From NCBI GenBank assembly GCA_004376305.1, contig SOKD01000055.1, positions 1 through 11,876 on the forward strand: 11,876 bases of DNA. Direction: 5' to 3'. Below the pieces are notes generated by a model. That model saw nothing but the letters and a program-made list of their open reading frames with translations. It did no database searches and was not told where the DNA came from. Below are positions 6,503 to 11,876 of the stretch, piece by piece (the first letter of the stretch is position 1; every line of letters begins with the position of its first letter). The stretch is from Candidatus Cloacimonadota bacterium. Its GTDB lineage: Bacteria > Hydrothermota > E44-bin80. Made by a program: the position numbers and the translations under genes.

Positions 6503-7453
6503 TTACGCTTCCATAAGTGCACTTAGGTGTGCGTGAGCAGAGCGTTTTAAGGCATCAAGATTGTAGCCACCTTCAAGGGTTGAAACGATACGTCCATTGC
6601 AGATGTCATGAGCGCAGGAGATTAGAAGTTTGGTGAGAAGATAGTAATCCTCTGTTTGAAGATAAAGCTGTGCTAATGGATCATCTGCGTGAGCATCAAA
6701 ACCGCTGGAGATCAAGATGAAATCCGGGTTGAATTTTTTTATTGCCGGGATGAAATGCTTCTCAAATGCGTCTTCGAATGCCTGTATATCTGCACCCGGT
6801 AAAAGTGGGACATTCATAGTGAATCCAATGCCCTCGTTAGAACCGGTTTCACCGGAATTTCCCGTTCCCGGATAATGGGGGAATTGGTGAGTTGAAAAAT
6901 AGTAGACCGATGGATCGCTGTAAAATGCAAACTGAGTTCCATTGCCGTGATGTACATCCCAGTCGACAATTGCAATCCTTTGCAGGCTATATTTCTTCTG
7001 AATATACCGGGCAGCAATTGCAATATTGTTAAAAATACAGAATCCCATACCTCTCTCCGGTAGAGCGTGATGCCCGGGCGGTCTAATCAGGCAAAATGCA
7101 TTTTTTACCGTTCCGTTTATTACCGCATCTACTGCGGCAAGCATACCTCCTGCAGCAAGGAGAGCTGTATCGTACGTTTCAGGTGACACAACGGTATCGA
7201 GATCGAGCATCCCACCGCCGCAAGTGGAAATGCTTTTAACACTGTCAATGTATGATTGTGTGTGGATGTATTGGATGACATCAAGAGGAGCAGGATACGG
7301 TTTGATCTTTTTAATGCTCTTATGCACTCCCTTTGTTTTGAGATATGTATAGATGGCAGTTAATCTCTGTGCCGACTCAGGATGATTGCCTGTTTCGTGT
7401 TTAAGGTATTTCGTATCGCAGACCACGCCTGTAAGCAGTGGCATATTTTGCAT
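6503..7453 (-). CDS. Histone-deacetylase-family zinc amidohydrolase (AcuC/acetylpolyamine type)
   Basis: Bacterial members of this arginase-fold family remove acetyl groups from proteins or polyamines using zinc. The 316 residues carry the hallmark set: IRPPGHHA with the His128-His129 dyad, GMGFCIFNN at 135-143, VDWDVHHGNGT with zinc ligands Asp166 and His168, SSGFDAHADDPL with the third ligand Asp253, and LEGGYN with the catalytic Tyr297. All key residues are present, so it should be active. There is no signal peptide; it is cytosolic. The substrate cannot be read from sequence, and no acetoin or acetyl-CoA synthetase genes lie nearby. I chose ATG 7453 because GGGAGGT stands 10 nt before it. 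The in-frame TTG at 7495 would lie at or just inside the predicted transcription start. Its promoter is back to back with that of tilS. Confidence 0.9.
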   Translation of the reverse strand: MQNMPLLTGVVCDTKYLKHETGNHPESAQRLTAIYTYLKTKGVHKSIKKIKPYPAPLDVIQYIHTQSYIDSVKSISTCGGGMLDLDTVVSPETYDTALLAAGGMLAAVDAVINGTVKNAFCLIRPPGHHALPERGMGFCIFNNIAIAARYIQKKYSLQRIAIVDWDVHHGNGTQFAFYSDPSVYYFSTHQFPHYPGTGNSGETGSNEGIGFTMNVPLLPGADIQAFEDAFEKHFIPAIKKFNPDFILISSGFDAHADDPLAQLYLQTEDYYLLTKLLISCAHDICNGRIVSTLEGGYNLDALKRSAHAHLSALMEA

Positions 7454-7504
7454 AATGAATTTTACCTCCCTGAAGTGGGTGTTTGTGTACGGCAATCCTG
7501 CAGA

Positions 7505-7533
7505 AGATTATCATACCTGTATTGAATTGTCAA
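7505..7533 (-). promoter_or_regulatory. Sigma-70-type promoter for the deacetylase
   Basis: On the minus strand TTGACA (plus 7528-7533) and TAATCT (plus 7505-7510) are 17 nt apart. Transcription should begin near 7498, about 45 nt before the ATG at 7453. The -35 context CTTGACAATTC is the same as in front of the secreted-protein gene. Confidence 0.7.
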
Positions 7534-7565
7534 GAAGTAGGTGAATCACGCTGCAAATATTTTTC

Positions 7566-7594
7566 TTGCTTATATGGTTATAATTTGGTATAAT
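7566..7594 (+). promoter_or_regulatory. Promoter for tilS and its operon, with leaderless start
   Basis: TTGCTT at 7566-7571 is followed after 17 nt by a consensus TATAAT at 7589-7594. A second TATAAT at 7579-7584 lies 10 bp earlier without a good -35. The main -10 box ends 8 nt before the tilS ATG, and the gap has no Shine-Dalgarno. The mRNA should therefore begin at or next to the start codon. Confidence 0.65.
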
Positions 7595-7602
7595 AATCTG
7601 TT

Positions 7603-8994
7603 ATGACTTGTAACGATGTTAGGGTGAAGGTTTTGCATTATATTAAGGATAAATCACTCATTGAATCAGGTGAGCGAATACTCGTTGCTGTTTCTGGAGG
7701 ACCCGATTCTATGCTTCTCATGCACATATTAAATGGCTATAAATCTGAGCTTAATATCAGCCTTGTATGTTGTCACGTTAACCATCAACTGAGAGATGTG
7801 GCTTCAAATCGGGATGAATTGTTTGTCAGGAATGTTTGCCGCCAGATAGGGGTCCCGTTTGTTTCAAAAAGGATTAATGTCTCCGCATTGAGTAAGGAAA
7901 AACATATTTCCATTGAGGACGCAGCACGACAGCTAAGGCTTGGTGCACTTTATGACATTGCAGAAGAAAGAAAATGTCAAAAGATTGGTGTTGGGCACAC
8001 ATCGGACGATACTATGGAAACCTTTATCCTGAATATATTGAGAGGAACTGGAAGGAAAGGACTCTCAGGAATTCATCCAAAGCGGGGAAAATTCATCCAT
8101 CCACTACTGTGCTTGAAAAAACGGGAAGTTCTGCACTATCTGAAAAATCACCATATAGATTATCAGATCGATGTAACGAATTGGAGAAGTGACAACAGAA
8201 GGAACTTTATAAGAAGGGAGCTCGTTCCCCTTATTGAAAAAAAGTTCAACAAGAGAGTGAAGGACAATATTTTACAACTAATAAAAATCATTATTGATGA
8301 GGAGGATTTGCTCTCAACCTTAACGGGTAAAACATTAGAAGGTTTACAAAAAGAGAGAGATGAAGGCATAGTCTTTGACAGGGATAGCATCAAAGCACTT
8401 CATCCCGCAATCCAGCGAAGGATACTGATAAGAAGTTTCGAAAAGTTAGCGGGTGAGATGAGGTTGAACTTCAAGGAAATTGAGGCTTTGCGAACTGCAA
8501 TAATCAGTGATTGCTCAGGAATGGTATTTCCATACCATGGAATTATCTTTCTTATCGGTGCTAATTCTATCCTTGTTCGGGTGGAAAGCAGGAAAAAGGA
8601 GGTAAGAGAGGATATCCATGCATGCCTTTCTATTCCTGGAAGCATAAGGTTTCAAAACCGTTATCTTATCAAAACAACAGTCCTTGAACAAATTAATGGT
8701 AATATTGATAGTCGTGATTGTGTTTATTACGATCTTGATTTGATTCAGCAGCCGCTGATTATACGGACGAGGAACAATGGCGATACCTTTATACCATTTG
8801 GCATGCATCAAAAGAAGAAGGTTAAAGAATTTTTTATTGATGCAAAAGTTCCCTTCTGGGAACGGGATGAAATTCCAATTATTGCGGATGAAAAAGGAAT
8901 TTTGTGGATAGCAGGATTGAGAAGGGCGGATAGTGCAAAAGTCAGGAAGGATACGGAACGAATTTTAAAAATAGAAAAGAGGTATATTGGATAA
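7603..8994 (+). CDS. tilS: tRNA(Ile)-lysidine synthetase
   Basis: TilS joins lysine to C34 of the CAU anticodon of a minor tRNA-Ile using ATP. This makes the tRNA read AUA and accept isoleucine, an essential step in most bacteria. The PP-loop SGGPDS at residues 31-36 starts the N-terminal ATPase domain. GHTSDDTMET at 131-140, RGTGRKGLSGI at 147-157 and a family-typical NWRSDNRRNFIRREL at 193-207 follow. The middle region (about 215-330) corresponds to the substrate-binding linker. The C-terminal domain (about 383-457) has the typical GDTFIPFGMHQKKKVKEFF and WIAGLRRADSAKV. At 463 residues it is a full-length long-form enzyme. Its end overlaps the start of hpt by 8 nt, so the two are translationally coupled. 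tilS-hpt-ftsH is a conserved order in many bacteria. Confidence 0.95.
   Translation: MTCNDVRVKVLHYIKDKSLIESGERILVAVSGGPDSMLLMHILNGYKSELNISLVCCHVNHQLRDVASNRDELFVRNVCRQIGVPFVSKRINVSALSKEKHISIEDAARQLRLGALYDIAEERKCQKIGVGHTSDDTMETFILNILRGTGRKGLSGIHPKRGKFIHPLLCLKKREVLHYLKNHHIDYQIDVTNWRSDNRRNFIRRELVPLIEKKFNKRVKDNILQLIKIIIDEEDLLSTLTGKTLEGLQKERDEGIVFDRDSIKALHPAIQRRILIRSFEKLAGEMRLNFKEIEALRTAIISDCSGMVFPYHGIIFLIGANSILVRVESRKKEVREDIHACLSIPGSIRFQNRYLIKTTVLEQINGNIDSRDCVYYDLDLIQQPLIIRTRNNGDTFIPFGMHQKKKVKEFFIDAKVPFWERDEIPIIADEKGILWIAGLRRADSAKVRKDTERILKIEKRYIG
8977..8982 (+). promoter_or_regulatory. Ribosome binding site inside the tilS end, supporting TTG start of hpt
   Basis: AAGAGG lies 4 nt before TTG 8987, within the last codons of tilS. 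No in-frame ATG lies before residue 20 of hpt, and the reading from TTG (MDKKTKRLLGKGEI) gives a normal family N-terminus. Confidence 0.55.
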
Positions 8995-9508
8995 AAAGAC
9001 AAAACGTTTGCTCGGAAAGGGCGAGATACGTAAGGGCATCAAAATGCTCGCAGAGAAGATTGATAATGATTATGAAGGTGCATCACCTGTGATTATCTGT
9101 ATATTGAAAGGAGCATTTGTCTTTCTGGCTGACCTTATTCGGGAATTGAAAATTCCGATGAAGTTGGATTTTATTTCCGTTTCAAGTTATGGGGATTCAT
9201 CTCGAACAAGAGGCGTCGTTAAAATTCTAAAGGATATTTCAATTGATATTGCGGGGGAAGATGTTATTATTGTGGAGGATATTGTGGATACAGGACTAAC
9301 ACTTGTCTCTGTGCATGATTTTATAAAAAGAAAAAACCCTCGTTCTCTGAAAATTTGTACTCTCCTTGAAAAAAAGGTTAAAAGAGTAAAAAAGGTGAAA
9401 ATTGATTACCGGGGATTTGTGGTGCCCAATAAATACGTTATTGGCTATGGGCTTGATTTCGGGGAGAAACACAGAAATCTTCCAGAAATAAGAATAATGG
9501 AGTTATAA
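8987..9508 (+). CDS. hpt: Hypoxanthine(-guanine) phosphoribosyltransferase
   Basis: Hpt salvages purines by joining hypoxanthine or guanine to PRPP, giving IMP or GMP and pyrophosphate, in the cytosol. The 173 residues match the bacterial short form. Visible motifs are VIICILKGAFVF (35-46, pyrophosphate-binding loop I), ISVSSYG (63-69, mobile loop II), the PRPP signature VIIVEDIVDTGLT (93-105), and the base-binding region KYVIGYGLDFGEKHRNLP (149-166). The start is TTG, overlapping tilS by 8 nt, with AAGAGG upstream. The stop lies 2 nt before the next ATG, and the GGAG used by that ATG is inside the last codons of hpt. Tight coupling on both sides marks one operon led by tilS. Confidence 0.93.
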   Translation: MDKKTKRLLGKGEIRKGIKMLAEKIDNDYEGASPVIICILKGAFVFLADLIRELKIPMKLDFISVSSYGDSSRTRGVVKILKDISIDIAGEDVIIVEDIVDTGLTLVSVHDFIKRKNPRSLKICTLLEKKVKRVKKVKIDYRGFVVPNKYVIGYGLDFGEKHRNLPEIRIMEL

Positions 9509-9510
9509 TA

Positions 9511-11163
9511 ATGGAAACAAAGGGAAAAAATACAAGAAAACAGTCTTCAAACACTATGTGGAAGGGTATTTTTGTCTGGGTAAGTATCATACTGCTTCTT
9601 ATGGTTGCCGTGGGTATTTTCAACCAGAAGAAGAAGGTTGAAGTTAAAATAAGTTTCTCGAAATTTTTAAGTGAGGTTGAAAGCGGAAATGTTGAAACAG
9701 TAACAATTTATAACCTGGGTATGCAAGGTAAGCTGAAAACTGCAGTGACCGTAAAAGGGAAAGAAGGAATGATTCAGTTTGATAAGTTCAAAACTCGGAT
9801 GCCATTTGAAGATTCAGAGCTCCCTAAATACCTTGCAGGAAGGGGGGTTGAAGTTGAATCACGGTCAAACTTCGGAAATGTTATACAGAATGCAACCGCT
9901 AATGTTATACAAACAGCAGGTGCAACCCAGGCAGTAACCTCAACGGCAACACCCAAAGGCGGCATTCTGGTAACCGGGGCTACCTATGATGCAAGATGGC
10001 AAACGATCAAAGATGGAAGTGATGATATGCCCGTTTACAATTACGATATCTATCTGCAGCCAGATTCACTGCTCCTTTCGGATATTGATGCTTTCGTAGA
10101 ACTCGCATCAGTATTCGTCTCTGCAACTGAATCGGTAACCGTTGACACAAGTGGTGATACCATCACAACAACAACACAGTACGATTCCCTCTTTGCAGTA
10201 AACACAGATGGTAGTTTCGTATCACCATTCTTTGACGGAATTGAATACGGAGGTTCAATCAGCGTCCACTATGCTGATTCAACCCATACCGTTGTTCATG
10301 CAGAAGCTGTCATTGCAGACACCGATACAGTAATCACTGAAACAATATCCGCTGTGACAACAATCGTTCTCACGGCAGATTCCATCGCGGTAACAACAGA
10401 CCAGGGTGTCATCTATACGGATACTCTCACAATTGATGGTATTCATAATCCCTGGGCATTCAGGGGTGGTGTAACCTATGAAATCCGTTGGAAAACCATC
10501 AACGCAGATACGATTACGGCAACCATATATGATGTCACCAACAATGTTACCGTTCCATTCGGAGCCACATGGGGAGACAACTGGAGCTTCGGACCGGTGA
10601 GCTTCTCAAATCCTGATGTCAATTCAATGTATCTTGCATCTGATAACCTTTCATCCAGGACATACTTCTATATCTGCGGCACCAAATTCTACTTCAATTT
10701 TGCAGGCAGCGAAGCATATCCGATGAATTGGAGCAACCATCCTGTTGATGGTGAGGAATGGACAGTCTATTGCTCAGGTGATGTGGTTCCAACAGCAGGA
10801 AACGAATTTACGATAACCAGCACCGCCTTCGTCTTCGGTGAACGGACACTTGATAATATAATGGTGGTACCGAATCCTTACATTGTCAGAAATCCATGGG
10901 AAGTCAGCAGTGACTATGCAGTATTGAGATTTACCAATCTCCCTGATGAATGCACAATAAGGATATACACGCTCGGAGGAAATCTTATTAAGACAATGGA
11001 ACATAAGGTTGAAGCCACTGCTGCGAGCGCAATACAGGGTGGAAGCGAAAAATGGGATGTTCTTACAGATAACAATCAGAGACCGGCAAGCGGAATCTAT
11101 ATTTATCACATCTTAACACCTGACGGAGATACAAAAACTGGTAAGTTTGCTCTGATACGATAA
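9511..11163 (+). CDS. In-frame chimera: FtsH N-terminus joined to the C-terminal part of a T9SS-type surface protein
   Basis: Residues 1 to about 122 read as the N-terminus of the membrane protease FtsH. A basic start leads into a transmembrane helix (17-37) and a periplasmic domain (KISFSKFLSEVESGNVETVTI at 46-66, YLAGRGVEVESRS at 107-119). The second helix, the AAA+ module (Walker A/B) and the HExxH zinc protease are absent, so this cannot be a working FtsH. Residues 123-550 are a Thr/Asp-rich beta protein ending in a T9SS/FlgD-like tail (MVVPNPYIVRNPWE at 451-464, CTIRIYTLGGNLIKT, NQRPASGIYIYHI, TGKFALIR). Such tails normally close much larger secreted proteins whose own N-terminus is missing here. 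Lysine is 16 of 122 in the first part but 9 of 428 in the second. ATG 9511 has GGAG 8 nt upstream. The protein would be anchored with its C-terminus in the periplasm. It is either a recombination product or an assembly chimera. Confidence 0.75.
   Translation: METKGKNTRKQSSNTMWKGIFVWVSIILLLMVAVGIFNQKKKVEVKISFSKFLSEVESGNVETVTIYNLGMQGKLKTAVTVKGKEGMIQFDKFKTRMPFEDSELPKYLAGRGVEVESRSNFGNVIQNATANVIQTAGATQAVTSTATPKGGILVTGATYDARWQTIKDGSDDMPVYNYDIYLQPDSLLLSDIDAFVELASVFVSATESVTVDTSGDTITTTTQYDSLFAVNTDGSFVSPFFDGIEYGGSISVHYADSTHTVVHAEAVIADTDTVITETISAVTTIVLTADSIAVTTDQGVIYTDTLTIDGIHNPWAFRGGVTYEIRWKTINADTITATIYDVTNNVTVPFGATWGDNWSFGPVSFSNPDVNSMYLASDNLSSRTYFYICGTKFYFNFAGSEAYPMNWSNHPVDGEEWTVYCSGDVVPTAGNEFTITSTAFVFGERTLDNIMVVPNPYIVRNPWEVSSDYAVLRFTNLPDECTIRIYTLGGNLIKTMEHKVEATAASAIQGGSEKWDVLTDNNQRPASGIYIYHILTPDGDTKTGKFALIR
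9877..9911 (+). repeat. Short direct repeat at the FtsH/surface-protein junction
   Basis: The 11-base word aatgttataca occurs at 9877-9887 and again at 9901-9911, 24 bp apart and in the same frame. It encodes NVIQ at residues 123-126 and 131-134. It starts directly after the last residues that look like FtsH (SRSNFG). It may be an ordinary two-unit repeat of the surface protein, or the scar of a recombination event. Confidence 0.45.
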
Positions 11164-11179
11164 CGAATTAGAACAGAAT

Positions 11180-11185
11180 GGAGGT
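11180..11185 (+). promoter_or_regulatory. Ribosome binding site of the PorV/PorQ gene
   Basis: A consensus GGAGGT lies 5 nt before ATG 11191 in the 27-nt gap behind the chimera. No promoter is seen in the gap, so the gene should be read from the upstream transcript. Confidence 0.7.
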
Positions 11186-11190
11186 ATAGA

Positions 11191-11876
11191 ATGATAAAGA
11201 AGATTACATTGCTGGCGGTTCTCCTGCTGCTCACTGCATCCTTATCTTTCGCAGCCTTTTCCAAACTCGGAACAGCAGGTGCTCAGTTCCTGAAAATTGG
11301 TGTTGGTGCAAGGGGTCCCGCAATGGCAGGCGCATTTACTGCAGTCGTTGATGACGCTTCGGCTCTCTACTGGAACCCAGCCGCCGCCGCAAATATCACC
11401 AGGAATGAACTCCTGGTGAGTGATGTTGAATGGGTGCTTGATATCCGCAACAATTTCTTCTCCTATGTGAAACCAATGGGAATGTTAGGCAACATTGGCT
11501 TTGGACTTACACTCCTCACCATGGGCTCAATGGATGTAACAACCGTGTACGAACCCGATGGCACAGGAGAAACATTCGGTGCAAGTGATATTGCAGCCAC
11601 TGTGAATTATTCAAAACGATTCACCGATATGTTTTCATTCGGGATGAACATCAAGTGGATTCAGCAAAACATATGGGATATGTCAGCGAATGGCATTGCC
11701 TTTGATTTCGGAACGCTTTACAAGCCAACGTTCATAAAAAACTTCAAACTTGCATTTGTTGTTGAAAACTTTGGTCCCGAAATGGTCTTCAAAGGCGGTC
11801 ACCTTCAAACAGAGCTTAAAGAGGATGACTGGTATGGTGCAGACCAACCAGTGGAATTGAGCGCAACATCTTATGC
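11191..11876 (+). CDS. PorV/PorQ-family outer-membrane protein, 5' part (runs off the window)
   Basis: Only the first 228 complete codons lie in the window; the frame is open at the edge. A signal peptide covers residues 1-20 (MIKKITLLAVLLLLTASLSF, then A-A-F-S). The mature start SKLGTAGAQFLKIGVGARGP and the motif ALYWNPAA at 58-65 are typical of PorV/PorQ-like (UPF0164-related, FadL-like) beta-barrels. Alternating hydrophobic strands follow (IGFGLTLLTM, FSFGMNIKW, FKLAFVVENFGP). PorV is known in the type IX secretion system as the outer-membrane shuttle that takes cargo from the translocon to the attachment complex; PorQ-like members are less defined. In candidate FCB phyla such genes often follow genes for sorting-domain proteins, as here. 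Whether this copy is PorV proper or a paralogue cannot be told from the part seen. Confidence 0.85.
   Translation, partial: MIKKITLLAVLLLLTASLSFAAFSKLGTAGAQFLKIGVGARGPAMAGAFTAVVDDASALYWNPAAAANITRNELLVSDVEWVLDIRNNFFSYVKPMGMLGNIGFGLTLLTMGSMDVTTVYEPDGTGETFGASDIAATVNYSKRFTDMFSFGMNIKWIQQNIWDMSANGIAFDFGTLYKPTFIKNFKLAFVVENFGPEMVFKGGHLQTELKEDDWYGADQPVELSATSY

Noticed and set aside
7454..7495. An upstream TTG start extending the deacetylase by 14 residues
   Set aside because: The extension has no ribosome site and begins at or next to the predicted transcription start, while ATG 7453 has GGGAGGT at good spacing.
10774..11109. A 111-codon minus-strand frame inside the chimeric gene
   Set aside because: It is antisense to a well-conserved sorting tail, has no start signals, and its composition looks like a shadow.
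1..11876. CRISPR arrays, tRNA or rRNA genes, riboswitches, and toxin-antitoxin or defence genes
   Set aside because: No evenly spaced repeats, cloverleaf, rRNA core sequence or recognisable defence domains were seen on either strand.

Overview
The window reads as part of a moderately low-GC bacterial chromosome from the FCB side of the tree. One complete gene (2438-3829) and one chimeric gene (9511-11163) end in type-IX-secretion-like C-terminal sorting domains, and the window closes inside a gene of the PorV/PorQ outer-membrane family. That combination occurs in Bacteroidota-like bacteria and in uncultivated FCB candidate phyla such as WOR-3 or Cloacimonadota. The species cannot be decided from the sequence. 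Housekeeping genes (ruvA, tilS, hpt) confirm a chromosomal context.

Layout: (1) 1-1358. An ISL3-type transposase gene on the minus strand lacks the C-terminal part of the family. Its mRNA leader has nested inverted repeats over the ribosome binding site and start codons. A strong Shine-Dalgarno plus ATG for another minus-strand gene sits at the left edge. (2) 1359-3829, minus strand. A DRG/Obg-type GTPase with a C-terminal TGS domain lies downstream of a secreted, probably T9SS-exported multidomain protein. (3) 3830-4450. A divergent promoter pair drives that secreted gene leftward and a 164-residue charged unknown protein rightward. (4) 4512-7453, minus strand. In transcription order these are a class I/II-type histone-deacetylase-family enzyme, RuvA, and a lipoprotein made of eight repeat units that predict a beta-propeller. 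(5) 7454-11876, plus strand. The tilS-hpt pair is followed, at the place where ftsH is conserved in many bacteria, by an ORF that starts as FtsH and ends as the C-terminal half of a large surface protein. Behind it comes the start of a PorV/PorQ gene.

The main anomaly is the 9511-11163 chimera. Residues 1 to about 122 are the FtsH N-terminal membrane anchor and periplasmic domain. The second membrane helix, AAA+ ATPase and M41 zinc protease are all missing. The remaining ~428 residues are a Thr/Asp-rich, Lys-poor secreted domain with a sorting tail. The join is in frame and falls where FtsH's second membrane helix would begin. It is either a real recombination product or a chimeric assembly of two loci; read coverage across about 9860-9920 would decide.

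Expression signals are unusually legible. Several good sigma-70-type promoters are visible. Two plus-strand genes (3956 and 7603) have the -10 box only 8-9 nt before the ATG and no Shine-Dalgarno, suggesting leaderless mRNAs. Other genes have clear GGAGG-type sites, and two start with TTG.
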